From positions 1 through 64,000 of the forward strand of contig NZ_WTYN01000004.1 of assembly GCF_009827535.1 (NCBI RefSeq): a DNA stretch of 64,000 nt, written 5' to 3'. The notes beneath the pieces were generated by a model. The model did no database searches and was not told where the DNA came from. It saw nothing but the letters and a program-made list of their open reading frames with translations. This stretch comes from Qipengyuania oceanensis (GTDB lineage Bacteria > Pseudomonadota > Alphaproteobacteria > Sphingomonadales > Sphingomonadaceae). The translations under genes were made by a program, and so were the position numbers. Below, in pieces: positions 1-8,783 of the stretch (positions are counted from its first letter, which is position 1; the number at the start of each line of letters is the position of its first letter).

Positions 1-861
1 TCAGGCCGCCCAGCAGGGCGACAACAACCGCCGGAACTCTAACTTAACCGGTGGACCACCCTAATGGGGCAGGTCAGGGATCGGACCCAACTATCACAAG
101 TTCGGCGGTAGTGTTCGCTATCATATGGACGAGATCAAGCGCTTCGAAGAAGCGTGGTCCACCTGCCTCAAAGACATCTGACGAGTTCGCTTCCGCAGCT
201 CCGCTGCGGTCGGCGCATTCGTTTGGTTTGAAACGTTTGGGGATGCGCCCAAAACATTTCCGCTACCAAATGGGGTGAGATCATAGCGGAAGCCCGAGTC
301 CGAAAGGCAGAGCGGGGATCTCCGGATCGGCACATAGTTTCGAGAAGCAGCTGCTAAGCAGGTGGGCCAGTGCCGGCACCACTTGCGCCCGAATGCGACG
401 GCTGGCTCCGAGGAGCATCTCACACGCATCTGGGGAGGGCCAACCCGGCCACTTGGCGGGGGTTGGTCGTCCTATGCCCTCCGCTCCGACTTCACCAAGG
501 ATCATTGAGGGATGTTCAGGGAGGAGGTCCAGGGAATGCCTGCGACGCGGGAGTAATCCAAATAGCGGAGCGGCGCAGGCATTCCCGTTGGCCAAACGAT
601 TAAGAAAGAGGAGCGAGCGCGCATGCGTCAGCATGCGCGCTCGCTCGATAGCTGGAGAGGGGGAGGGGGGGGATTCAAAACCCTGGCACCTTTTGAGCGG
701 ACACCGGCGTGGGGCAAAAATTTGTCTAAGGACGATATTTTCAATTTCGCATCGGTACCGCCGACCACTTTGGTGTCCGTTTCTACAACGCCCAACGTTT
801 TCAAACTTTCTCCCGTGCTTACCGCAGCAGTCGAGCGATTCAGCTCTTGGAGGAAAGATAA
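1..861. other. Gene-poor stretch, no convincing CDS
   Basis: No open frame here has a ribosome binding site and codon use that convince me. Several frames of 70-160 codons overlap on both strands, but none shows a recognisable motif. A short frame at 126-182 (18 codons, start ATG GAC GAG) could be the broken 5' end of a gene. The stretch holds a strong 16-bp inverted repeat (611-646) and a G-rich run at 655-672 just before the terminase gene. I read it as eroded accessory DNA next to a prophage remnant. Confidence 0.5.
611..646. repeat. Perfect 16-bp inverted repeat with 4-nt loop
   Basis: Arms GAGCGAGCGCGCATGC (611-626) and GCATGCGCGCTCGCTC (631-646) are perfect complements around the loop GTCA. 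Read on the minus strand, the hairpin is followed by CTCTTTCTTAATC, so it could be an intrinsic terminator for minus-strand transcription, but no minus-strand gene is visible to its right. It might also be a protein binding site or an element end. The repeat itself is certain; its role is unknown. Confidence 0.6.
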
Positions 862-1314
862 ATGGGACGTCGTAAAAAGCCCACCAATCTGAAACTGATC
901 GAGAACTCTCGCGATCGAAGGCATCTGATGTTGATCAAGGGCGAACCACTTCCATCAACACCAATTGGCAGCGCACCCGCTCATTTCTCATTAGAGGAGC
1001 GAGCGACATGGGACGATGTCGTCGAAAACGCCCCCCGCGGGATGCTGAAGGCATTGGATCGATACGTTCTGGAGGCATTCGTTGAAGCCTGGGAAACGCG
1101 CAGACAAGCTCAGGAGAAACTGCGGAGGTCGCCGATGGTCATCCGCACGCCGTCCGGCAGTGCGGTGCCGTCGCCCTACGTGCGCATCGTGAACCAGCAG
1201 ACGGTGATTATAAAAAGCTTGATCGCTGAGTTAGGCTTCTCTCCCGCTGCTCGAACCAGCATCGCGATTGAAGAAGAACCTGACGAAGATCCGACCGATC
1301 GCTTTTTCCGGTAA
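862..1314 (+). CDS. Phage terminase small subunit, P27 family
   Basis: A 150-residue protein matching the P27 terminase small-subunit pattern: a basic N-terminus (MGRRKKPTNLKLI), a central helical region with a W followed by an acidic stretch, and an LGFSPAAR motif near residue 135 that is typical of the family C-terminal half. In phages this subunit recognises the packaging site and recruits the large ATPase subunit. The start is supported by GGAGGAAA eight bases upstream. No large terminase, portal or capsid gene follows, so this is an orphan prophage remnant, although the reading frame is intact. Confidence 0.8.
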   Translation: MGRRKKPTNLKLIENSRDRRHLMLIKGEPLPSTPIGSAPAHFSLEERATWDDVVENAPRGMLKALDRYVLEAFVEAWETRRQAQEKLRRSPMVIRTPSGSAVPSPYVRIVNQQTVIIKSLIAELGFSPAARTSIAIEEEPDEDPTDRFFR

Positions 1315-1578
1315 TAGGTCCCGCGAGCGGCAGCCTGGCGCGTATTTTGCGCACGTCCAGGGCCATGAACGTTTGAGAGACGGATGACCCTTTAGTTGCC
1401 GCCTGCTACCACCGAGTTTCGTTTGGCATTATTTGGGCTCAATGCGCGCTGCTTTGGCTTTTTTACTGGCGGGCAGTCGTCGGAAAGTGGGCCGATAGCG
1501 GAAGGTCTGCTGTTGGCTTTACCTCCGGCGATATCGACTTCCACGGGCCCATAAGTTGGTGCGAGACGTTACCATTAC

Positions 1579-2370
1579 ATGACCATGTACTACACGCGCG
1601 CAGGGCGCGGAAAACCCCTCCTCCTTGTCCATGGACTGGGGGCAACTGGCGGCTCGTGGGACACGATCTCGCCTTCGCTTTCTCGAGTCAGGGAGGTAAT
1701 CGCCGTGGACTTGCCTGGCCACGGGCAGACATCCGAAGAGGCCGACAGCGGTACGTTCAACGGGCTGGCGCGCAGTCTGGACGACTGGCTCCGCACCGAA
1801 AATCTCGTCGGGATCGATATGGTGGGCAGTTCGCTGGGTGCTCGCCTGGTGCTCGAGATGGCGCGGCGCGGCCAAGCGGGGGCGGTTGTCGCACTCGACC
1901 CGGGCGGCTTCTGGCAGGGGTGGGAGCGCACCTTCTTCAAATCCACCATAACGCCATCGATTGCTTTAGTTCGCGCTCTGCGACCGGCGCTTTCTGCCAT
2001 CACCGGAAATGTCGCAGGCCGGACCGCGCTCATGGCCCAGCTCTCTGCAAGGCCGTGGGCGCTCGACCCGGCCTTCGTTGCGCGTGAACTGAAGTCATTG
2101 GCTGCTACGCGCACCGTCAATTCGCTTGTGAAAGATCTCGCCAACGGCGCAATGCAGGAGGGCCCTGCGAACACGGCTGCGCCCGTTGTCATCGGCTGGG
2201 GGCGCAAGGACCGGCTGTGTCTACCGCAGCAGGCGGATCGCGCGATGAAAGCCTTCCCTGAAGCGACATTGCATTGGTTCGAGCGTAGCGGACACTTCCC
2301 GATGTGGGATCAGCCGGAGGAGACCGTTCGCGTGATCCTGGATGCAACGAGCATCTCGAAATCGACGTAA
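1579..2370 (+). CDS. Alpha/beta-fold hydrolase
   Basis: A 263-residue single-domain alpha/beta hydrolase without a signal peptide, so probably cytoplasmic. Visible motifs are the oxyanion loop HGLG near residues 18-21, the nucleophile elbow GSSLG at about residues 82-86, an acid in GWGRKD near 210 and the catalytic His in SGHFPMWD near 235. These give a complete Ser-Asp-His set. Substrate cannot be told from sequence; esterases, lactonases and C-C hydrolases all share this layout. No good Shine-Dalgarno precedes the ATG, and the gene stands alone, with 264 bp of empty sequence before it and 189 bp after it. Confidence 0.85.
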   Translation: MTMYYTRAGRGKPLLLVHGLGATGGSWDTISPSLSRVREVIAVDLPGHGQTSEEADSGTFNGLARSLDDWLRTENLVGIDMVGSSLGARLVLEMARRGQAGAVVALDPGGFWQGWERTFFKSTITPSIALVRALRPALSAITGNVAGRTALMAQLSARPWALDPAFVARELKSLAATRTVNSLVKDLANGAMQEGPANTAAPVVIGWGRKDRLCLPQQADRAMKAFPEATLHWFERSGHFPMWDQPEETVRVILDATSISKST

Positions 2371-2559
2371 TGCTGCTGCACATGAGCGGTTAGCAAGACG
2401 AGGGCTATGCAGGAGCTGCCCCTATCGTAGGGTCCTTTGTTGGGCCGGTTTCGCACCGCCCGCTTCCACGCGTGAGGCGTGACGATGGGCTCAGCTGCCG
2501 TTTGGTCGGTTAGTTGCGTTAGTCGGTACCGCTGACAAAGCCGTCATTCACTGGAGGCT

Positions 2560-3501
2560 TCATGTGGATTGCCGTGTTGTCGTGTCGTTGCCTCCGGGTG
2601 GTGTACCCTGCGCAGCGGCCATGGAGTCTCTAGACCATAACAACAGGAGCAGCGTGGCTGCAGCCAGAAGGCCGATCGTCAGCACACTGCTCTCCGGCCC
2701 AGCGGGTCCGCCGGTAAGGACGTCCGGGCCGGAAGGCGTCAGTTGCACAAGCAAGGCCGGCAACTGCAGATCGAGCCCGGTTATCGGCACGGCGAAGCCG
2801 ACGCCAGTGAACCAGTTCCAGCCCGCATGCCAGCCCATCACGCCCCAGATGCTGCCAGCACGCCAGGCCCAGGCGCAGGCAAACATCCCGAAGGTGAACG
2901 TCATGACAATTTCGCGGACCGGCTGGTGCGGTGAAAAGTGAAGAAATGTGAAAGCAATCGAACTGGCGATGAACCCGGCTGTCAGGTTCCAGCGGCGCGT
3001 GGCCGCCGATAGCAGCCAGCCGCGAAAGATGAACTCCTCCGCGCCTGACTGGAAGGCGAAGCAGGGCAGCAGGATCGCAATCCAGAACAGCGATGCTGGC
3101 GAGGAAAGGGCGGGAAGGATATCTCCGCCGACATAGCCACCGGCGAGCCAGACCGAGCCGACCGCCAGGGCGATCATGCCGACTCCTATCGCCAATCCGG
3201 TCAGATACTTGCGCAGCCTTTGCCCGCCGGTGAGGCCCAAGGTAGCAAGGCTGCGGCGCTCGACAAACCGCGACCAGGCCCAGACGGCAGCGCCCATCGC
3301 CGCGAATGGCAACAGCAGGAACACGCAAAGCTCGAATGCGGACACTGGCTTTCCCTCGGCATCGACCACGCCGATCCATTCAAGACCAATATCGATCGGG
3401 ACACTGGAGAAGGCGACAAGCAGGATGCAGACCACTGGCGAAATCCAGGCCCAGGGCAGCCAGCCGCGATGCGGTTCGGGCGAAAAGATTGTATGTTTCA
3501 T
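2560..3501 (-). CDS. CPBP family intramembrane metalloprotease
   Basis: A 313-residue polytopic membrane protein with about eight hydrophobic segments. The CPBP (Rce1-like, formerly Abi) signature is intact: motif 1 is EEFIFRG (EExxxR), motif 2 is the FLHF region and motif 3 is WHAGWNW (HxxxN). These residues hold the catalytic site within the membrane. Bacterial members process peptides or lipoproteins, and some act in bacteriocin self-immunity; the substrate here is unknown. It lies 31 bp downstream of an AraC regulator on the same strand and is probably co-transcribed with it. Confidence 0.88.
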   Translation of the reverse strand: MKHTIFSPEPHRGWLPWAWISPVVCILLVAFSSVPIDIGLEWIGVVDAEGKPVSAFELCVFLLLPFAAMGAAVWAWSRFVERRSLATLGLTGGQRLRKYLTGLAIGVGMIALAVGSVWLAGGYVGGDILPALSSPASLFWIAILLPCFAFQSGAEEFIFRGWLLSAATRRWNLTAGFIASSIAFTFLHFSPHQPVREIVMTFTFGMFACAWAWRAGSIWGVMGWHAGWNWFTGVGFAVPITGLDLQLPALLVQLTPSGPDVLTGGPAGPESSVLTIGLLAAATLLLLLWSRDSMAAAQGTPPGGNDTTTRQST

Positions 3502-3532
3502 TCCGGCTGTTTAGCCCGGGGGCTGGTCAGGC

Positions 3533-4348
3533 TTATAGAATGATTGTGCGCGGCTGCCCGGGCCGGTGCCAGGCCAATGGCGTGGTCCCGAAAGTGCGCC
3601 TGAAGACCCGGCCGAAGTGGCTCTGATCCGCGAAACCGGCCTCGTGGGCAGCTGCGGCCATGCCAAGCCCGCTGCGCAGAAGCTGTCCAGCTAGCTCAAG
3701 TCTGCGGCATTGCAGATAGCGATAGGGACTGGTCCCAAGCAGCGCACGGAAGTCGCGCGAAAGTTGCCAGCGGTCATAGCCGGCGAGTTCTTCGAGCTGA
3801 TCGAGGTTCGTCTCGGGGCCCGGAACGCCGTCGAGGAATTCCTGCACCCGCATCACGGCTTCGCGATTGACACTCCGCCTGGCCGGCGGGCCGTCTTCGC
3901 ACCGCTGCATCGCAGACACGAACTGGTGGAGTGCGTCCTGATAGCCGAACAGCTCATTCCCGGCAGAACACATCGCGATCAGGCGAAGCACCGAGCCGAC
4001 CAGATCGGCGTCGGTTGAAACCCCTTCGGCCAGAAATGGAAGCGCCGCGCCCCCGATCACGGTCTGGACATGGGCAGGCGGCAGATAGGCCGCCCGATAG
4101 GAAAAGCCCGTCTGGTTGCAGCAGTACCCATCGTGCACTTCGTCAGGATGCAGGATCACCACTTGCCCGGGCAGCGACTGCCAACGCTTACCGCGGTAAT
4201 TGAACGACTGGACGCCAGACGTGGTCACCGCGATTGTATAGGTATCGTGGCGGTGCGGCGAAAACGCACCCACGCGAAGCTGCGCGTCAATCAGCTCAAC
4301 TCTGGAACCATGCAGGCCGACATCTTGATTTTCCGATTTGGACTGCAT
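3533..4348 (-). CDS. AraC family transcriptional regulator
   Basis: A 271-residue regulator. The N-terminal half carries a cupin-type ligand domain (HRHDTYTIAVTTSG, then PGQVVILHPDEVHDG), and the C-terminal third has the two helix-turn-helix units of AraC/XylS proteins (LDQLEELAGYDRWQLSRDF and AAAAHEAGFADQSHFGRVF). It is followed at once by the CPBP protease gene, which is its most likely target besides itself. The inducer is unknown. The ATG has no clear ribosome binding site, so a slightly different start is possible. Confidence 0.88.
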   Translation of the reverse strand: MQSKSENQDVGLHGSRVELIDAQLRVGAFSPHRHDTYTIAVTTSGVQSFNYRGKRWQSLPGQVVILHPDEVHDGYCCNQTGFSYRAAYLPPAHVQTVIGGAALPFLAEGVSTDADLVGSVLRLIAMCSAGNELFGYQDALHQFVSAMQRCEDGPPARRSVNREAVMRVQEFLDGVPGPETNLDQLEELAGYDRWQLSRDFRALLGTSPYRYLQCRRLELAGQLLRSGLGMAAAAHEAGFADQSHFGRVFRRTFGTTPLAWHRPGQPRTIIL

Positions 4349-4590
4349 CCAAGCGATATTGCCCCGGAACCGGGGGTTCGCAAGTGCCTTGACCTTCCGC
4401 CAGTTTCGAATTGATGTCCGCTTTCAGGCAATCGGTTGCAGATCGCCAATTGGGGTGCAAAGCGGACCGTCTGGAACTGGGCCGTAAGTTGTTAGTCAGC
4501 TTCGGGTGATTGAGCTTCGGAAGGGGCCATTCCGCGAACGACCCAATGCGGACGCTGCCGGACAATTTGACCGCTTCTCAACACGGTCAT

Positions 4591-4938
4591 TCAGCTATCA
4601 ACGACGTTGACGAGATTTCCTGCCGGATCGCGAAAGAAGAAACGTCTCAGCCCCCACTCTTCTTTCACTGGACCGTAAACGATCTCAGCACCCGCAGCTC
4701 GGATCGCTTCTTCGCATCCTTCGAGATCGTCCACTCCAATTGAGATTACCGGCACGTCGGTTCCATTGCCGCCCTGGGAAGCCGCGTGCATCTCCACTTT
4801 CTGTTGGGAGTCGCCTTCCAGAAATGTGATCCAGCCCATGTCCAATGCCAAATGAAGGCCGAAGACCCGACGGTAGAAGTCAGCAATTCGGGCTGGATTT
4901 TCTGCTCGAAGGTTTGCGACGATCCGCGTGACAGCCAT
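4591..4938 (-). CDS. VOC (glyoxalase/bleomycin resistance) family protein
   Basis: A 115-residue protein with the paired beta-alpha-beta-beta-beta pattern of the VOC superfamily: N-terminal half with ADFYRRVFGL, C-terminal half with FFFRDPAGNLVNVVD, the usual metal-site end. The frame is open upstream, but I place the start at 4938 because GGAG lies eight bases before that ATG. Members include glyoxalases, dioxygenases and antibiotic-binding proteins, and nothing here identifies the substrate. It is a single gene whose upstream region holds no other CDS. Confidence 0.8.
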   Translation of the reverse strand: MAVTRIVANLRAENPARIADFYRRVFGLHLALDMGWITFLEGDSQQKVEMHAASQGGNGTDVPVISIGVDDLEGCEEAIRAAGAEIVYGPVKEEWGLRRFFFRDPAGNLVNVVDS

Positions 4939-5250
4939 GAGGTTTTCTCCGATCGAAGAACATTGATCTGGCAAATTCAAATTACGGTCAACTTCCGGTT
5001 CTCCTCCAAGAACCAGACTGTCCGCTTTCCACCTACTTCTCGCCGTTCCAAAGTTCTTCGGATTTTATTGAAAGCGGTCGTCGAGAAAGCTTCATGTGCT
5101 TGTTATGCAATTTGGCCGCTGGCCGTCCGCGTATATGCCGATGCTCGGTATGAGCAGCCCTTTTGCAGGGGTTAAACACAAAGCCTTTTTGGTATCTGAC
5201 TGTGAGACTTCACAGATCACTTCGAACACTTGCTTGCAGCTACAAACCGA

Positions 5251-5272
5251 TTATATGATGCCTATCATATAA
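5251..5272. promoter_or_regulatory. Palindromic operator upstream of the TetR gene
   Basis: TTATATGAT (5251-5259) and ATCATATAA (5264-5272) form a perfect 9-bp inverted repeat with a 4-bp spacer, ending 14 bp before the TetR start codon. Size, symmetry and position fit a TetR-family autoregulatory operator controlling the following three-gene operon. Binding is inferred. Confidence 0.65.
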
Positions 5273-5286
5273 AAAAGGGCCGTTTG

Positions 5287-5883
5287 ATGCGCTACCCGAA
5301 GGATCAGAAGGCTGACACCAAGCGACATATCCTCGAGGTGGCTGCGCGAAGCTTCCGGGCGAAGGGGCCCGACCATGTTTCGGTCGGCGAAGTCATGTCC
5401 GAAGCCGGACTGACCCACGGCGGGTTTTACGCGCACTTCAAATCGAAGGATGCTCTGGTAGCTGAATCTGTAGCCGCTATGTTCAGCGACGCCCGAAGCC
5501 GGACCTCACCACTCGACGACGCATTGGCCGGAGCGGGAAGCGACGTGCGCGACGCACTTCTGCGGTACTGCCGATCGTACCTCTCCTCCGCCCATCGTGA
5601 TCGACCAGAGCGTGGTTGCCCGCTGCCATCGCTGTCGGCGGATGTCGCGCGAAAGGGCGGCGCGGCAGCAGACGCACTAACGCGGGGACTTGGCGCCATG
5701 TCGGATCGCATGGCCCGCGTTCTCGACCGGCTTGGAGAAGACGATGCAATCAACAAGGCGACAGCGATAGTGGCGCAAATGGTCGGCGCAATCACCCTGG
5801 CACGGACGCTTGGCCAAACACCTGAGTCCGACACACTTCTGAACGCCTGCTACGATGACTTGGCGCGGAGATACGGAGCGTGA
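5287..5883 (+). CDS. TetR/AcrR family repressor of the MATE operon
   Basis: A 198-residue TetR protein. The N-terminal DNA-binding domain covers about residues 5-55, with the recognition helix region VGEVMSEAGLTHGGFYAHF. The C-terminal ligand domain includes an RPERGCPLPSLSADVAR stretch found in a common TetR subgroup. I chose the ATG at 5287, because it is the first codon of a normal TetR N-terminus and leaves the palindrome at 5251-5272 outside the gene; an upstream ATG at 5230 in the same frame would run through it. The stop overlaps the next start by four bases. It probably represses its own operon, with an efflux substrate as inducer. Confidence 0.88.
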   Translation: MRYPKDQKADTKRHILEVAARSFRAKGPDHVSVGEVMSEAGLTHGGFYAHFKSKDALVAESVAAMFSDARSRTSPLDDALAGAGSDVRDALLRYCRSYLSSAHRDRPERGCPLPSLSADVARKGGAAADALTRGLGAMSDRMARVLDRLGEDDAINKATAIVAQMVGAITLARTLGQTPESDTLLNACYDDLARRYGA

Positions 5884-6317
5884 GTGCTGTGACTGAACTC
5901 ACCGGGCTCGAAAAAGTCAGGGTCTTGCTCGCTACGGGCGGACGCCCCCCGATCGGGGAACGGCTGGAATTTTCGCTCGTCGAAGTCGAATTGGGCAGTG
6001 CAGTGTTCGAAAGCGTGCCGGGTCGTTTCGCTTACAACCCTATGGGCATAGTGCATGGCGGATATGCGGCAACACTGCTCGATTCGGCATGCGGCATCGC
6101 GACCGCCAGCATGCTGGATCCGGGAGAAAGTTTCACGACGCTAGAGCTCAAGGTCGCCTATCACCGCTCGATGAACGAACTGACAGGGATGGTCAGAGCC
6201 CAAGGGAACGTCGTCACGTTGGGAAGGCGTATCGCCTATTGCGAGGCGAAGCTGACGGACACGAGCGGACGGTTGCTCGCGTCGGCGACATCTACCCTGC
6301 TGAGGATCCCAGCATGA
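5880..6317 (+). CDS. PaaI family thioesterase (hotdog fold)
   Basis: A 145-residue hotdog-fold protein with the PaaI signature NPMGIVHGGYAATLLDSA, in which HGG and the following Asp shape the active site. It would hydrolyse small acyl- or aryl-CoA thioesters in the cytoplasm. The GTG start overlaps the TetR stop (GTGA), and the stop overlaps the MATE start (ATGA), so the three genes are translationally coupled. A CoA thioesterase in an efflux operon suggests that the exported compound is an acid released from its CoA ester, which is inference. Confidence 0.85.
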   Translation: MSAVTELTGLEKVRVLLATGGRPPIGERLEFSLVEVELGSAVFESVPGRFAYNPMGIVHGGYAATLLDSACGIATASMLDPGESFTTLELKVAYHRSMNELTGMVRAQGNVVTLGRRIAYCEAKLTDTSGRLLASATSTLLRIPA

Positions 6318-7717
6318 CGCAGCTCGAAACAATCGAGATTCCGGCCGAGGGACCGGAACTGGCGATCGAGGCAGAAAGCCCGGCCGAGCGGCGCGCCCGG
6401 ATGATGGTGGAGGGCCCGATCCTGGCGACGCTCGCCAAGTTGAGCGTGCCCAACCTGATATCGTTGTGCTCGGCAACGGTCGTATCGATCGCAGAGACGA
6501 CATATGTTGGGCGTCTCGGGCTCGCCTCGCTGGGCGGCATCGCCCTTGCCTTTCCGATCTTCATGCTCATGCAGATGCTATCGGCGGGCGCACTTGGCGG
6601 CACCGTTTCCGGTGCGGTCAGCCGCGCTTTCGGCGCCCACGACAAGGCGCGGGCGGAATCGGTGGCGATCAGTGCGCTTGCCATCGGTCTTGCCTTCGGG
6701 CTCGCGTTCGCCACCCTGATCCTGCTGCTTGGGTCGCCGATGTTCCGCCTGATGGGAGGCCAAGGCGACATCCTGCACGAAGCGGTCGCGTTCTCGAGCA
6801 TGGCTGCCTTGGCGGTCATTCCGATCTGGGCCACCAACATGCTGGCTTCGGCGGCGCGAGGATCGGGAAATATGGTCGTGCCCGCTTATACCTTGCTCTT
6901 GGCCGGATTGGTTCAGGTCGGCGTGGGCGGAGCGCTCGGGTTGGGCCTGGGGCCATTCCCCCGTTTTGGCATCATGGGTGTTGCCCTGGGCCAGGTCGTC
7001 GCATTCACCGGATCGGCGCTCTTTCTCGCCGCCTACCTGAGATCGGCCCGCTCGCGCCTGCGGATGACGTTCGACTTCCGCAAGGTATCGATCGCGCAGA
7101 TCGGGGCGATCATGCGTATCGGCGGGATCGCCATGTTGTCGCCTTTGCTCTCGGTTGCCGCGGTGCTGACGTTGACGACGATTGTCGCTCGGTATGGCGA
7201 TGCGGCGCTTGCGGGGTATGGCGTCGCTGTCCGGCTCGAATTCCTGCTCATACCCATAGCGTTCTCGGTTGGGGTTGCCTGTGTTCCGCTCGTCGGAACA
7301 GCAATCGGACGCGGAGACGTTACAAGGGCACGTGCAGTTGCTTGGACCGCAGGTTCACTCGCAGCGGGCGTGCTCGCAATCGTCGGCGGGCTTTTGTCGC
7401 TGTATCCAGGTCTATGGGTAGCTATTTTTACAAGCGACCCTGCGATCACGTTCGCTGCAGAGACGTACTTTCGTATCGCCGGTTTCGGCTTCCCGTTCTT
7501 CGGGCTTGGGCTGTGCTTATATTTCGCGGCCCAAGGCGCGGGGAGAGTTGGGGGACCGATCTTCGCACAGGGCCTGCGCCTCTTTCTCGTCCTGGTCGGG
7601 GGCGCATACCTGGCAATTTTCGAGACACCACTCTGGTCGGTGTTCGCCATCTCTACCGCCGCGATGATCACGATGGGAATCGGCACGGCTGTCTTCGTCA
7701 AACGGGCAAGGTGGTGA
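6314..7717 (+). CDS. MATE family efflux transporter
   Basis: A 467-residue protein with about twelve membrane segments in two similar halves, typical for MATE antiporters. The N-terminal half has LAKLSVPNLISLCSATVV, followed by the AETTYVGRLGLASLGG region typical of MATE helix 2. It would export drugs or metabolites with Na+ or H+ exchange at the inner membrane. The ATG at 6314 overlaps the thioesterase stop and starts a normal MATE N-terminus, although the frame is open further upstream. It is the last gene of the TetR-controlled operon. Confidence 0.9.
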   Translation: MTQLETIEIPAEGPELAIEAESPAERRARMMVEGPILATLAKLSVPNLISLCSATVVSIAETTYVGRLGLASLGGIALAFPIFMLMQMLSAGALGGTVSGAVSRAFGAHDKARAESVAISALAIGLAFGLAFATLILLLGSPMFRLMGGQGDILHEAVAFSSMAALAVIPIWATNMLASAARGSGNMVVPAYTLLLAGLVQVGVGGALGLGLGPFPRFGIMGVALGQVVAFTGSALFLAAYLRSARSRLRMTFDFRKVSIAQIGAIMRIGGIAMLSPLLSVAAVLTLTTIVARYGDAALAGYGVAVRLEFLLIPIAFSVGVACVPLVGTAIGRGDVTRARAVAWTAGSLAAGVLAIVGGLLSLYPGLWVAIFTSDPAITFAAETYFRIAGFGFPFFGLGLCLYFAAQGAGRVGGPIFAQGLRLFLVLVGGAYLAIFETPLWSVFAISTAAMITMGIGTAVFVKRARW

Positions 7718-7837
7718 ATCGTCGACTGATTTTCGATCAATGCAGTTTCTCGATTGACTGAGATTGGGCCGAGAGCAGAACTACGGCTTCCGACGCCAAG
7801 CACGTGTAAGCTGCCTTTAGCGAGGAGCGCCGAGGCC

Positions 7838-8044
7838 TTAGCGAAATTTCGCTATCGGGGGATCGACTGGGCCACACTCGATTTCAAACCAGTCATCGTC
7901 ATAGCGGCCTGCGCTCACAACCTTCATCGAGGTCGGCAGATGTCCCTGATCCAGCATGAGTTGGAATGAGTTGGTCTTTTTGGCAGGCGCGCTTTCTCTA
8001 CGCGCCTTCCAGTGGCGCATCTTGTTCATCCGTTCGACCGGCAT
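7838..8044 (-). CDS. Small hypothetical protein, possibly a 3' remnant
   Basis: A 68-codon frame with fairly high third-position GC and a coherent composition: a basic start (MRHWKARRESAPAKK) and an acidic, aromatic end (YDDDWFEIECGPVDPP). The same frame continues upstream of the ATG without a stop to about 8111, giving plausible residues (ITIRARELTELLSGDM), so the ATG at 8044 may not be the true start. I do not recognise the family. GGGAG precedes the ATG with only two bases between. It may be a short gene or the end of a broken one. Confidence 0.35.
   Translation of the reverse strand: MPVERMNKMRHWKARRESAPAKKTNSFQLMLDQGHLPTSMKVVSAGRYDDDWFEIECGPVDPPIAKFR
7839..7854. repeat. Perfect 16-bp palindrome TAGCGAAATTTCGCTA
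   Basis: The sequence TAGCGAAATTTCGCTA equals its own reverse complement. It sits at the 3' end of the small minus-strand frame. It could be a dimeric regulator site; no function can be assigned. Confidence 0.5.
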
Positions 8045-8509
8045 ATCTCCCGAGAGCAGCTCCGTTAGCTCGCGGGCCCTTATGGTTATCTTCGATATCG
8101 GAACACCATTTCCTCCAGAAGTTCAGCCACCACCTCAGTGTAAACCGAGCTTGTAAATCGGATCTCGAGCTCGCTGAGCCCCGTTTACCGGTGCGCAGAC
8201 CGGCGGTTGGAGCTCAGCGATGATGGCTCGAAAAATTTTTCCGGATTATCGACGGTACCTAGAGTAGGTTGAGTTCGAAAGATGGCACGACCGACGCGGC
8301 TGGGAGACTTCGTGTGGCCGAACTTCCGCTGCTCCTTATCGACGGTGATCGCGAGAATGGTATCTGCGAAGATGGACAATTTGGTCATTTGAGCGCCAAA
8401 TTCGCGCTGGGACGTGCACCGCCATGGTCGAGCGAACAGGACACGCGTTCAAAATAATCGGTAAGTCTCCACCCGAGCGATACCCGTCCAGAACTTCACG
8501 GTGGCTTCA

Positions 8510-8540
8510 AAAAAAGACGGGGCGGGTAGATCCCGCCCCG
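8510..8540 (-). terminator. Intrinsic terminator, minus strand, no visible gene
   Basis: A perfect 9-bp stem CGGGGCGGG (8518-8526) / CCCGCCCCG (8532-8540) with a 5-nt loop. On the minus strand it is followed by TC and a run of seven T, a textbook rho-independent terminator. No minus-strand CDS lies to its right, so it may end a short non-coding RNA started in 8541-8850, or be left from a lost gene. Confidence 0.7.
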
Positions 8541-8735
8541 AGTGGTCGAGGATGACCTCTCTCGATGGTATTTAGCCGATGCGTGGAAATAAATCCGATT
8601 CGACAGCATAATCAGGGTGGTTACTGTTTGGGACCATTGTAATTTCCTGAATCGCCGAAACTGCCGGAATACTGATCTTGCTATTCATTTTGGTCAGGTA
8701 ATCGTTGGTCGGAAACTGGCATCGATTATTGATTC

Positions 8736-8783
8736 CGCCGACTAACAAAAATGAGGCGTCTCATATCTTTTAGATAGTCGGCG
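8736..8783. repeat. Nested inverted repeat upstream of TonB receptor
   Basis: Outer arms CGCCGACTA (8736-8744) and TAGTCGGCG (8775-8783) are perfect complements. Inside them ATGAG (8751-8755) and CTCAT (8760-8764) form a second pair. The element lies about 75 bp before the TonB receptor start codon, where an operator or a 5' UTR structure would act. Confidence 0.55.

Noticed and set aside
281-634. 117-codon minus-strand frame near the left edge
   Set aside because: No ribosome site and no motif, and overlapping frames on both strands are equally open; not enough support for a gene.
653-690. G-rich run with GGGATTCAAAACCC, resembling the reverse complement of a tRNA-Ser 3' end (possible attachment site)
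   Set aside because: Only the T-arm-like core is similar, with a substitution and an extra base; no cloverleaf and no second copy in the window.
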